Of a stretch of DNA of 64,000 bases, positions 9,361 through 17,444 are shown piece by piece. How positions within the stretch are numbered: the stretch's first letter is position 1; every line of letters starts with the position of its first letter. This stretch comes from Gracilinema caldarium (lineage in GTDB: Bacteria > Spirochaetota > Spirochaetia > Treponematales > Breznakiellaceae): the NCBI RefSeq assembly GCF_029265695.1, contig NZ_JAJUHW010000009.1, forward strand, positions 19,725 through 83,724, given 5' to 3'. The notes under the pieces are model-generated. The model had not been told where the DNA came from. It ran no database searches and saw only the letters and a list, made by a program, of their open reading frames with translations. Position numbers and translations under genes: made by a program.

Positions 9361-10722
9361 ATGGGAAAATTGCGTACAATAGTGCTCGCGCTTTTGGCCT
9401 TGCTGATTGCGGCGGGGACCGTAACGGCCCAGCAGGCTGAAATAAGCAAAAAACAGGATGTGGCAGTTTTTGCCCTGGGTTATTATGGGTATAATATTCC
9501 GCTTGAGGTCCTGGCCAATGTGGACGCGGAAATACAGGGCGTGTTTGTTAATTTAGGCCGCTTTAACGTACTGGGCCAAACCGAGCGGTTCTCGTCCAAG
9601 GACGTGCAGGATTTCATCAACCTGATTCAGACCGCTAAGCAAAACAACACGCCGCTTCCGGATGAGGTTAAATTCGGCGATGTGCAGCTGACCGAAGGGC
9701 TCCTTAAAAAACTCTACGGCGCCTTCGTGGTGGTAATTCCTACCATCGTGGACTTTAAGGTCGAAAAGCCTAATAACGAATATCAGGCCCGGATTAAAAC
9801 GTCGGTGGCCTTTCTGAACGTAGCCGAAGGTACCACCATTGGCATGGCAAACATTGAAACCACGGGAACCTCTAAGGAGACCCAGACCAAGGCTGTGGCG
9901 GATGCCATAAACGCCATTCCGGTGCAGCTTACCTACGAGGTCCGGAAAATCCCCGCCTTTACCCTGCGGACCCAGGTACTACAGGCCAACGCCTTTGAAG
10001 TAAAAATGCAGTTCGGCACCGACATGGGCGTTATGGTGGGGGATGAATATGTGGTGGTTAAGCGCAGCACCATCGGCGGCCTCGTGGACGAGCGGGAAGA
10101 CGGCCTCCTGGTGATAAAGGATGTGGGGCCCCAGATCAGCACCGCCGCGGTCCGCTACGCCGGTCCTACCCTTAAGGAAGGGGCCCAGCTGCGGGAAGTA
10201 CCCCGGCTCGGTGTGGATGTGGAGCCCTACCTCTACTACCTCACCTATTTTAACAATGTCTATGGCTGGGATCTGGGGACTACCAATCTTACCCCCACCA
10301 AGGGGGCCCTGGCCATCGGCGCTAAGGCTGCGGTGAGCCGCGGCTTCTATGATGTGCGGCCAATCGTTGGTGTGCAGATCAACTTTGATACCGCCCTGTG
10401 GCTCCCGGTGATCGCCTATGCGGGTGTGGAGTACAACATATACCTCCGCCGCCTCGCCCTGACCGGTACTGCGGCCTTTGCCGGCGCAAGCAACGCCATT
10501 GTGCGGATTCTGGAAGAAAATTATTCTACAAGCGATGACCCCTGGTTTACCCATTACGGTATTAAGCTCAATGTGGGGGTAAGCTACCTTATCAGCCGGG
10601 ATATGCGGATCTTTGCGAACGGTGGCATGGATTACCTCTTTGGTGTGGCAGGCAGTGTCGGCGGTCCATTCCAGAGCTACGGCGGCTACGGAATCGCCGC
10701 GGGAATCGCCTTTAAGTTGTAA
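9361..10722 (+). CDS. Putative exported protein with a possible C-terminal membrane barrel
   Basis: About 453 residues. The ATG at 9361 follows GAGGAGG and gives a classical signal peptide, MGKLRTIVLALLALLIAAG, cut near TAQQ; the upstream ATG at 9328 is rejected. The first ~200 residues look alpha/beta (AVFALGYYG, GVFVNLGRFNVLGQTE, TIGMANIETTGTSKETQTKA), faintly like CsgG-type domains. Residues ~230-300 look like a beta-rich region (GVMVGDEYVVVKR). The last ~150 residues alternate Gly/aromatic strands and end in GIAFKL, typical of outer-membrane barrels. I do not recognise a named family. A strong terminator follows 20 bp after the stop, so it is probably monocistronic. Confidence 0.7.
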   Translation: MGKLRTIVLALLALLIAAGTVTAQQAEISKKQDVAVFALGYYGYNIPLEVLANVDAEIQGVFVNLGRFNVLGQTERFSSKDVQDFINLIQTAKQNNTPLPDEVKFGDVQLTEGLLKKLYGAFVVVIPTIVDFKVEKPNNEYQARIKTSVAFLNVAEGTTIGMANIETTGTSKETQTKAVADAINAIPVQLTYEVRKIPAFTLRTQVLQANAFEVKMQFGTDMGVMVGDEYVVVKRSTIGGLVDEREDGLLVIKDVGPQISTAAVRYAGPTLKEGAQLREVPRLGVDVEPYLYYLTYFNNVYGWDLGTTNLTPTKGALAIGAKAAVSRGFYDVRPIVGVQINFDTALWLPVIAYAGVEYNIYLRRLALTGTAAFAGASNAIVRILEENYSTSDDPWFTHYGIKLNVGVSYLISRDMRIFANGGMDYLFGVAGSVGGPFQSYGGYGIAAGIAFKL

Positions 10723-10742
10723 TTAATACACGTTGATGAAGG

Positions 10743-10775
10743 GCTGTCCGGTCTTGTGCCGGGCAGCTTTTTTTT
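10743..10775 (+). terminator. Rho-independent terminator after the 9361 gene
   Basis: GCTGTCCGG pairs with CCGGGCAGC (one G-U pair) around a short loop and is followed by eight T residues at 10768-10775. It sits 20 bp beyond the stop codon at 10722. Confidence 0.85.
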
Positions 10776-10891
10776 GTGCTTTTATGTGTGTAGGATACGG
10801 CCTTGTTGTGACTGGCCGGGCTAAGACCTCTTGCTGGGAAAGGAGCTTATCAAGCTTGCATAGACTGGCGGGGCTTGCTACTATACCCTGC

Positions 10892-11737
10892 ATGAAAGGA
10901 ATTATTGTTGCCGCGGGCTACGGCACCCGCTTTTTGCCTGTTACCAAGACCATTCCTAAGGAAATGTTACCGGTGGTCAACGTGCCGTCTATCGCCTTTA
11001 TTGTTGATGAATTTGTAAAGTCCGGTATCGAGGACATCATTATTATCAGTTCCCGCCGTAAAAAGGTGCTGGAAGACTATTTTGACCGGGAGATAGAGCT
11101 TGAATCGGTCTTTGAAAAGGAAGGCAAATTAGACCGGCTTGAGCGGATCCAGCCGCCGGCCAACGTCCGTTTTGCCTTTGTCCGCCAGCAGCGAATGCTT
11201 GGTACGGGCCACGCCCTTTTACAGGTTAAGGGCCTTGTGGGTAACGATGCCTGTGTGGTGGCCTATCCTGACGACCTCCATTTAGGGGAACCGCCACTGG
11301 CTTCCCAGCTTATTGCCGCCTGGCGGGAAACGGGCTGCTCGGTCATGGCCAGCGTGTACGAACCGGGAGATGTAAGCCGCTACGGAGTTCTGGATATTGC
11401 CGCCGACGGCAAGCATGTCCGGGCCATTGTAGAAAAACCCAGCCGGGGCACCGAACCGAGCCATGAGGTCTCCATTGGCCGCTACCTTTATACGCCTGAG
11501 TTCTTTAACTATCTGGAAGAGGGCTGGCAGCGCCATGAGGGGGGCGAATACTACCATATTTACGCCCTCAACAAGCTTATGAACGAAGGCAAGGTGGTGT
11601 ACCGCCGCCTTTCGGGCCAGCGGCTTGATACGGGCGAGCCGGAGGGCTACCTGGACGCAATTTTGCGCTATGCCGACACGGTCCCCTCGCTCCGCAAGGT
11701 CCTGGATGCCTATATGGCCGAACGAAGGGGAAACTAA
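10892..11737 (+). CDS. galU: UTP--glucose-1-phosphate uridylyltransferase
   Basis: About 281 residues from the ATG at 10892. The longer frame from 10733 runs through the terminator and is rejected. The nucleotidyltransferase signature AAGYGTRFLPVTKTIPKEML is at the N-terminus, followed by DEFVKSGIEDIIIISSR, RQQRMLGTGHALL, the metal-site region VAYPDD and the sugar-site segment SIGRYLYTPEFF. GalU makes UDP-glucose from UTP and glucose-1-phosphate for glycan synthesis. No strong Shine-Dalgarno is visible. It stands alone between a terminator and the caspase-like gene. Confidence 0.95.
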   Translation: MKGIIVAAGYGTRFLPVTKTIPKEMLPVVNVPSIAFIVDEFVKSGIEDIIIISSRRKKVLEDYFDREIELESVFEKEGKLDRLERIQPPANVRFAFVRQQRMLGTGHALLQVKGLVGNDACVVAYPDDLHLGEPPLASQLIAAWRETGCSVMASVYEPGDVSRYGVLDIAADGKHVRAIVEKPSRGTEPSHEVSIGRYLYTPEFFNYLEEGWQRHEGGEYYHIYALNKLMNEGKVVYRRLSGQRLDTGEPEGYLDAILRYADTVPSLRKVLDAYMAERRGN

Positions 11738-11823
11738 GCGGTTTGAAACTGGTTTAATTGACAGTTCTTTTTGGTCCTTATTATACTCAATTTAAAACTA
11801 CAATAATAATATTGAGGCTCCGT

Positions 11824-11982
11824 ATGCCTAGACAAAAAGGACTACTCATAAATCGATTTTTTTCGATTTTATATCTTGCCCTTGCGCTCAGTGTTCCGTC
11901 TTTGGCCAGAACACAGGGGCAAGCGGGACAAGCAAAGGAACCGGGACGACGGCCCCTACTACCACCGCTCCCGCGACTGTAG
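11824..11982 (+). other. Signal-peptide ORF, probably the frameshifted 5' end of the caspase/formylglycine-type gene
   Basis: The ATG at 11824 sits 6 nt after GAGG and encodes MPRQKGLLINRFFSILYLAL followed by ALSVPSLA, a clear secretion signal, then a Gly/Gln linker. It stops at 11982 in this frame. In the next frame (-1), codons from about 11890 read a Thr/Ala/Pro linker (TAPTTTAPATVATPATTPG) that runs without a stop directly into the caspase domain. The two halves therefore look like one protein interrupted by a one-base loss in the G-rich stretch at about 11908-11945. A sequencing error, a true mutation and -1 recoding remain alternatives. Confidence 0.65.
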
Positions 11983-12011
11983 CGACCCCCGCGACGACCC
12001 CGGGGCGCCGG

Positions 12012-14696
12012 GTGGCCCTGGTGATAGGCAACGGGGCCTATAAGGATAACCCCCTCCGTAACCCCACCAACGATGCGGACGACGTGTCGAAGGTCCTTAA
12101 GGACGCAGGCTTTGAGGTTACGGTTGTTAAAGATGCGGACCAGACCACCTTTGAAAAGGCGGTAAAGGATTTTTCAAGCCGACTTTCCGGGGCGGATACG
12201 GGGCTCTTTTACTACGCAGGCCACGGGGTACAGATTGAGGGGGTAAACTACCTTATCCCGGTGAGTCCCCGGCTTGACAATGTGGCGGATGTAAAGCTCC
12301 GGGCCATGGCGGTGGACAGTGTCGTGGCCCGTATGGAACAGAGCGGCATAAAGACCGCCTTGGTGTTCCTGGATAGCTGCCGGGACAATCCCTTCCCTGG
12401 CGCTTCGCGCTCAACGAATAGGGGCCTTGCGGTGGTGCCCACACCTAAGACACGGAACAGCCTTATCGCCTACGCCACAGCCCCGGGGGAGGTGGCGGCG
12501 GATGGGACGGGGCGCAACGGGGTCTTTTCTGCGGCCTTTATCGCCCAGGTGGCTATTCCCGGCCAGGAGCTTTCGGAGCTTATGCGGAAGGTGAGCGCCG
12601 ATGTTGCGGCCGCTACGGGGGGTAAACAGAACCCCCGGGTCGACTTTGGTATGCAGGAGCCCTTTTGGTTTATAAGCCCCGATGAGATGGCTTTCCGGGC
12701 CGAGGCAGCCCTTAAGGCGAACCAGGAAGAAATAGCCCGGCTCGAAAAGGAGCTTGCCGAGCGGCAGGCAAGGATAAACGCGACCCGGGACGCCCAGGCC
12801 AAGCAGGCCCTGGAGGTGGAGCAGCAGCGCCAGGCGGCCCTGGCGGCGGCAAAAAAGCTAGAGACAGAGGGGCTCGCCCGGGAAGCGGAACGGCAGCGGA
12901 AACTTGCCGAGGAGGCAAACCGGGCTGCGGCGGAGCGGGCTGCGCTTGCTGCAGAGCAGGCCAAGCAGCAGGCGGTTTTAGCATCTATTGCGTCTTCCCG
13001 GCGGGCGGAGCTAGAAAAACTTGCCCGGGATGCGGAAAGCGACAACCCCGACGTGCTTATCGAGACCATTGAGCGGCTTGATAGGGTGCTTGCCGATGTG
13101 GCTAAGGAATACGCAAGTACCTGGAAGAGCATCGAGGCAAAGCTCCGGGAGGGCTACACGCCCCGGTTTGTGGCCCTTTCGGCTGCTAAGCCGGAGCTTT
13201 GGGAGACCGATGCGGAGTTTAGCGCCCGCATCAAAAAGGAAAGGACAAGCCTTGAGCGGGAGATGGAACAGGCCGTAGCTTCCCGCAAGGCGGAGCTTGA
13301 GGCGGAGCAAGTAAAGCAGACTGCTGCAATGCGTAAACAGTACGAAGACGCCCTGGCCCTCCTGGCTCGCAAAACCTGGGTGCTCCAGAGGCAGTCGGTG
13401 GGTTTACAAATCGGCGAGTTTGACCGGAATGAGCGCACCTGGCCCTTTACGGTAAGCTCTTTTGATCCAACTATTCCAATGGAGCCTCGCACCTTTGTTG
13501 TGAATCTTGCGAGTGCGCCTGATGTGCGGAAGGCGATTGTGGACCTGGACACGGCGGTCAAGGCTGGGGCCCTGGCGGGGCGCATTGAATGGGCCTTGAG
13601 GCGGAACCGGGACAAGGGCTGGTACGAGCTTGTGATACGGCGGGTATCGGTGGAAAACCTAACCACGAGCGCGACCGTCGCCGCATGGCAGGGGGAAGTT
13701 ACAACTGCCTATTTTACTCCCGGAAAGCGCCAGAGCCCCAGCCTTGCCCGGGCTACGCTCAGGCTCACAAGCCCAGATGCTGGGGGCCGCCTGTACCGGG
13801 ATGGGGTAGACATGGGCCCCCTCCCCATAAGCCTAAGCTTACCAGCAGGTCCCTACGGGCTTGAAATTCGCTGGAGCGACAGAACAACGAGCATTTCCGG
13901 AGCTTTAGAAATCGGTGCAAATGTCTCGCGGAGTGTTGTAAAACCTTTACCCCTCATGCTCCCCGTCGCTGGCGGAAGTTTCGAAATGGGTTCAAATAAT
14001 GAAGAAAACGATGAGCGCCCGGTCCACCGAGTAACGGTATCCTCCTTTTTTATGTCCGCCACGGAGGTAACCCAGGCCCAGTACAAGGAGGTGATGGGGA
14101 TAAACCCAAGTAATTTTACAGGCGGAAGCGATGTCCCCATGCGGCCGGTAGAAAATGTGAGCTGGTATGACGCGGTTCTTTTTTGCAATAAGCTCAGTCA
14201 GAAGGAAGGCTATGAACCGGCCTACTATAGCGATGCAGATTATAAAAAGGTGTATACCGGGGGAGACGCGGTGTACTGGAAGCGGAGCGCTAACGGCTAT
14301 CGGCTCCCCACGGAGGCGGAATGGGAGTACGCGGCCCGGGGCGGCGCTCTGAGTAGGGGTTATCCCTATGCGGGGAGCGCCGCTGTCGATGAGGTTGCGT
14401 GGTATAGTAGTAATTCACGAAGCACCCGCCCCGTGGGAACCAAAAAGCCCAATAAACTAGGGCTCTATGATATGTCGGGGAATGTCTGGGAGTGGTGCTG
14501 GGACTGGTATGGGGGTTATGGCGCGGGCTCTGTAACGAATCCCGCGGGCCCGAGTTCTGGCACGAGCCGGGTTCTTCAGGGTGGAGGCTGGGGCTACGAC
14601 GCGTCGGGCACGCGGGTCGCTGACCGGAGCAATAGTAGCCCGTCTATCAGCTACTACAACAGCGGGTTCCGGCTTGTTCGCCCCCAGTCCGAGTAG
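12012..14696 (+). CDS. Caspase-like (peptidase C14) protein with coiled coil, PEGA-like segment and C-terminal formylglycine-type (FGE-sulfatase/C-type-lectin fold) domain
   Basis: 894 codons read from the GTG at 12012, which has no ribosome site; the natural start is probably 11824 in another frame. The caspase fold has VALVIGNGAY, the His in YYAGHGVQ (residue 71) and the Cys in FLDSCRD (residue 123), so the catalytic dyad is intact. Residues ~225-345 form an Ala/Glu/Arg-rich coiled coil, and ~575-640 read like a PEGA domain. The last ~240 residues are formylglycine-type: GGSFEMGSNNEENDERPVHR, YRLPTEAEWEYAARGG, LYDMSGNVWEWCWDW, and GFRLVRP at the end. Such C-terminal folds carry the variable region in DGR target proteins. 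The function is unknown; proteolysis plus ligand binding at the envelope is a guess. Confidence 0.85.
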   Translation: MALVIGNGAYKDNPLRNPTNDADDVSKVLKDAGFEVTVVKDADQTTFEKAVKDFSSRLSGADTGLFYYAGHGVQIEGVNYLIPVSPRLDNVADVKLRAMAVDSVVARMEQSGIKTALVFLDSCRDNPFPGASRSTNRGLAVVPTPKTRNSLIAYATAPGEVAADGTGRNGVFSAAFIAQVAIPGQELSELMRKVSADVAAATGGKQNPRVDFGMQEPFWFISPDEMAFRAEAALKANQEEIARLEKELAERQARINATRDAQAKQALEVEQQRQAALAAAKKLETEGLAREAERQRKLAEEANRAAAERAALAAEQAKQQAVLASIASSRRAELEKLARDAESDNPDVLIETIERLDRVLADVAKEYASTWKSIEAKLREGYTPRFVALSAAKPELWETDAEFSARIKKERTSLEREMEQAVASRKAELEAEQVKQTAAMRKQYEDALALLARKTWVLQRQSVGLQIGEFDRNERTWPFTVSSFDPTIPMEPRTFVVNLASAPDVRKAIVDLDTAVKAGALAGRIEWALRRNRDKGWYELVIRRVSVENLTTSATVAAWQGEVTTAYFTPGKRQSPSLARATLRLTSPDAGGRLYRDGVDMGPLPISLSLPAGPYGLEIRWSDRTTSISGALEIGANVSRSVVKPLPLMLPVAGGSFEMGSNNEENDERPVHRVTVSSFFMSATEVTQAQYKEVMGINPSNFTGGSDVPMRPVENVSWYDAVLFCNKLSQKEGYEPAYYSDADYKKVYTGGDAVYWKRSANGYRLPTEAEWEYAARGGALSRGYPYAGSAAVDEVAWYSSNSRSTRPVGTKKPNKLGLYDMSGNVWEWCWDWYGGYGAGSVTNPAGPSSGTSRVLQGGGWGYDASGTRVADRSNSSPSISYYNSGFRLVRPQSE
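14592..14663 (+). other. Candidate DGR variable region in the formylglycine-type domain
   Basis: Between the conserved GGGW and GFR motifs, about 15 codons end in C or T at positions where relatives often carry Asn (AAC/AAT): GGC TAC GAC, GGC, GAC, AGC AAT AGT AGC, ATC AGC TAC TAC AAC AGC. This is the pattern left by adenine-directed mutagenesis of AAY codons in a DGR template. No reverse transcriptase or template repeat is in the window, so this would have to be a remote target. Confidence 0.45.
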
Positions 14697-14707
14697 GGCA
14701 GGCGGCC

Positions 14708-14721
14708 GCCCCGTGCGGGGC
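14708..14721 (+). other. GC-rich hairpin just after the stop codon
   Basis: GCCCC-GTGC-GGGGC forms a 5-bp stem with a 4-nt loop 11 bp past the stop. No T-tract follows, so it is a poor terminator. In studied DGRs a GC-rich hairpin with a tetranucleotide loop lies just beyond the variable region and aids target recognition. A second hairpin, CTTGTG-CCG-CACAAG, follows at about 14751-14765. Confidence 0.4.
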
Positions 14722-14791
14722 AGTTATGATGCGCCGGGGTGCGCGGGCCTGCTTGTGCCGCACAAGAGCAACCGCGGCTTGTCAACTTAAC

Positions 14792-16144
14792 TCAATTGTT
14801 CAATTGTTCAAAGCCCTTCTTGAGTACCTGGACCATCATTTCATGGTCCAGGGTCCCTGCGGTTTCGCGGATGGAATGCATGGATAAGAGGGGGGCTCCC
14901 ACATCGACGGTTTTAATGCCCGTAAAGGCTGCAGAGAGGGGTCCGATGGTGGTCCCCGGGGTAATATCGGCCCGGCTCATGAATTTTTGGCAGGGGACAC
15001 CTGCCGCATCGCAGTAGAGCCGGAAACGGGCCTCCGCTTCGCCATCGGTGGCATAGCGCAGGTTGGCGTTCACCTTAAGGGCTGGCCCTCCGTTCAGGAC
15101 CGGCGCAAAACTTTCATCAAACTTTTCGGGGTATGAACCGTGGTAGGCCTGGGCAACATCCACCGAGATTGAGAACGATGCGGCCAGGGCCCGGTACAGG
15201 TCCTCGGCGTTTTTATCCAAAAGGGCAGAAATCCTGCCCAGTATGTCCCGCAGAAAAGCCGAATCGGCCCCCTCGGGCGAAAGGGACCCAATTTCTTCAT
15301 GGTTAAAAAAACATGCCACCTGGGTATGCCCGGCGCTCTGTGCGGCCAGGAAGGCTTCCAGGATTGCGTGGCAGCCTAATAGATTATCCAGGCGGTAGGC
15401 GTTAATAAGTTCGCCCAGGGGGCCGAAGCGTACCGGGCCCTGGGCATCGACAAAATACAGGTCCGAACCCAAAATTGCATCAGCGGGAACGCCAAGCTGG
15501 GCAGTCACGCGATGCAAAAGGTCTGCGGCAAGAGCTTCTGCCGCTCCGCTGTCTAGTGCTATTTTCCCTGCCTCTGGGGCCGCGCTTCCCGAAGCGGAAA
15601 GCAGCACCGGCAGGTGGTTCTGGGCATTGTATTCAAATCCCTTATTGAGGTCCCGGTTTAGGTGGATAGCCAGATTTGGGACTACTCCGATGGGCTCCGT
15701 ACTGTGTATAAGGCGGCTTTCCGCTTTTCCGTCCTGATTTTTTATGAACACCCTTCCTGCCAGCGCCAGGGGGCGGTCGAGCCAGGTGGATATAATGGGG
15801 CTCCCATAGAGCTCTACCGCAGCCCGTTCCATGCCCTTGCCGGTGAGGCTCTTTTCGAGCCGGGCCTTGAGTCCGGGGCTGTCCGTATGGGCTCCGGCTA
15901 CCATAAAGCCCGCCTCCGCAGGCCTCTTGAGGCCGCATCGGAAGGCAATGAGAGACCCCTCTGCTCGGATAACATAATAAATCTGCCCGCTTTTAAGCTG
16001 CCAGGGCTGCCGTTCATCAAGCTGAATAGCTCCCTGGGCATTCAGGGCCTTCGCTATCGTTTGTGCCCCATGATAGGCCGTAGGCGAATCCTTTATAAAC
16101 TGGATAAGATGTGCAATAAGGCCGCTTTGCAGTTCATCAATCAT
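14792..16144 (-). CDS. apeB: M18 family aminopeptidase (aspartyl aminopeptidase type)
   Basis: A 450-residue cytoplasmic metallopeptidase of normal family length. M18 landmarks in order: AHTDSPGL (His/Asp metal ligands, residues 85-92), ACFFNHEEIGS (metal ligand and catalytic Glu), SVDVAQAYHGSYPEKFDE, GTTIGPLSA, and MHSIRETAG near the C-terminus. It removes N-terminal residues, acidic ones in the best-studied members. The ATG overlaps the end of the upstream HD-GYP gene by 8 bp (ATGATTGA), suggesting translational coupling with an unrelated signalling protein. Confidence 0.95.
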   Translation of the reverse strand: MIDELQSGLIAHLIQFIKDSPTAYHGAQTIAKALNAQGAIQLDERQPWQLKSGQIYYVIRAEGSLIAFRCGLKRPAEAGFMVAGAHTDSPGLKARLEKSLTGKGMERAAVELYGSPIISTWLDRPLALAGRVFIKNQDGKAESRLIHSTEPIGVVPNLAIHLNRDLNKGFEYNAQNHLPVLLSASGSAAPEAGKIALDSGAAEALAADLLHRVTAQLGVPADAILGSDLYFVDAQGPVRFGPLGELINAYRLDNLLGCHAILEAFLAAQSAGHTQVACFFNHEEIGSLSPEGADSAFLRDILGRISALLDKNAEDLYRALAASFSISVDVAQAYHGSYPEKFDESFAPVLNGGPALKVNANLRYATDGEAEARFRLYCDAAGVPCQKFMSRADITPGTTIGPLSAAFTGIKTVDVGAPLLSMHSIRETAGTLDHEMMVQVLKKGFEQLNN

Positions 16145-17423
16145 AATGAATATCCTCTAACTGTCGTTCTATATTAAGAAATACCTTAACTAATACTGGA
16201 TCAAACTGGGTCCCGCTGCAGCGTTTGATTTCTGCCACCGCTTCCTGATGGCTCTGGGGAATGTTGTAGGAACGGGGAGCCCTCATGGCATCATAGGCAT
16301 CTGCGATAGCCACAATACGGGCGGGGAGGGGAATACGGGAGCCCGAAAGCCCTATTGGGTACCCTGAACCGTCCCAACGTTCGTGATGATAGAGGCATAT
16401 GTTGTATGGAATCATGAGAAAATCAATATAACGCGAAAAGGTAGGATCATTCTGGAAAAGGATAATGATTTTTTTTATATACGCCGCGCCTGCAACTGTG
16501 TGACTCTGCACTTTTTTGAATTCTGCTTCTGAAAGCTCGTTTCCCTTGCCGATCAGTTCCTTAGAAACATGCACCTTGCCGATATCGTGCAGCAATGATG
16601 TATAGGCTATGTCCTTGAGGTACTGAAAGGTCTCGTAGGGAGCGTTTTTAAGCAATTTGAGCCGGTATATTTCTTCTATCATGCAGGTTGTGATAGTTCT
16701 GATGTTTTGAAGATGCCGAGATGTTTCCCGGTTATGCTCTTCTACCAGGGAACAGACCAGGGACACTAAAAGAATTTTGTGGGCTTCGATGGTTTTCTGC
16801 GCCTGAAGCAAACGAAGATTTGTTGCCGATAGGGTTTCGATAATTAAATCGGTCTTTTGGTAATACAAGAGTTCAATGTCGGGACTAATGTCCCTCACAG
16901 AGAGGAGATACAAGAAGAGTTTTTTCCGGTGGTTAAAGACCCGTTTCCCGCTTATCCCTAGATGCAGGAACGAGTGGAGATGAATGGGATCTTCGGCCTG
17001 GTTTTGTTCGGGATTTTGAGTTTTGTCTTCCAGTTCTTTGAGCAGGATAGGAAAATGGAAATCCTTAATGATCTGATCTTTCGTATCTGTAAAATTGCGG
17101 GGGAGAAATTTTTCAAAGAGTAGATCAATATAAATTGATGAGGTGAACTCATCCTTGGTCATTTCAATGGCTTTTAATAACTTAGGCGAAACGTGAATTA
17201 CCCTTTTCCGGTGGTCCACAATAAGCGGGTATTTTTCTTTAATGGTGATTTCCAGAATAGATTTTGCCTGGTTAGTGGTTTTTTTGATAACGCTGTTATG
17301 ATAGTGTTGGAGTTTTAAATAGTTATTATACAGGCGGCGGTTAACCCTGCCGGCTTTCTGGGCATAGGCCGCCACCTTTTTGTATTTTGCGAGCAGCAAG
17401 TTGTATTGGGAAAGTATATTCAT
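16137..17423 (-). CDS. HD-GYP domain protein, probable cyclic-di-GMP phosphodiesterase
   Basis: A 428-residue cytoplasmic protein. Residues ~65-185 look like a PAS-type sensor region (YPLIVDHRKRVIHVSPKLLK). A linker helix follows, then the HD-GYP domain from ~220: metal-binding LLHDIGKVHVS with HD at 279-280, and HHERWDGSGYP at 346-356, which is the GYP signature, then ARIVAIADAYDAMRAPRSY. All residues expected of active family members appear present. It sits 21 bp downstream of the PAP2 gene and overlaps the aminopeptidase gene, so a three-gene operon is likely. The signal sensed is unknown. Confidence 0.92.
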   Translation of the reverse strand: MNILSQYNLLLAKYKKVAAYAQKAGRVNRRLYNNYLKLQHYHNSVIKKTTNQAKSILEITIKEKYPLIVDHRKRVIHVSPKLLKAIEMTKDEFTSSIYIDLLFEKFLPRNFTDTKDQIIKDFHFPILLKELEDKTQNPEQNQAEDPIHLHSFLHLGISGKRVFNHRKKLFLYLLSVRDISPDIELLYYQKTDLIIETLSATNLRLLQAQKTIEAHKILLVSLVCSLVEEHNRETSRHLQNIRTITTCMIEEIYRLKLLKNAPYETFQYLKDIAYTSLLHDIGKVHVSKELIGKGNELSEAEFKKVQSHTVAGAAYIKKIIILFQNDPTFSRYIDFLMIPYNICLYHHERWDGSGYPIGLSGSRIPLPARIVAIADAYDAMRAPRSYNIPQSHQEAVAEIKRCSGTQFDPVLVKVFLNIERQLEDIHYD

Positions 17424-17444
17424 AATGGCTGCCCTGGAAACAGC

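Noticed and set aside
9979..10554. 191-codon minus-strand frame inside the 9361 gene
   Set aside because: Gly/His-rich shadow translation; the plus-strand gene has a signal peptide, ribosome site and terminator.
10733..10891. N-terminal extension of galU
   Set aside because: The extension is encoded by the terminator hairpin and poly-T of the previous gene; GalU proteins start at the MKGIIVAAGYGTR-type sequence.
12470..13132. Long minus-strand open frame opposite the caspase/formylglycine-type gene
   Set aside because: It is a Ser/Ala-rich mirror of the Ala/Glu/Arg coiled coil on the plus strand, with no ribosome site or domain.
14697..14791. DGR template repeat or reverse transcriptase next to the candidate variable region
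   Set aside because: The following 95 bp contain no near-copy of the variable region, the next gene is an aminopeptidase, and no reverse transcriptase motif was seen anywhere in the window.
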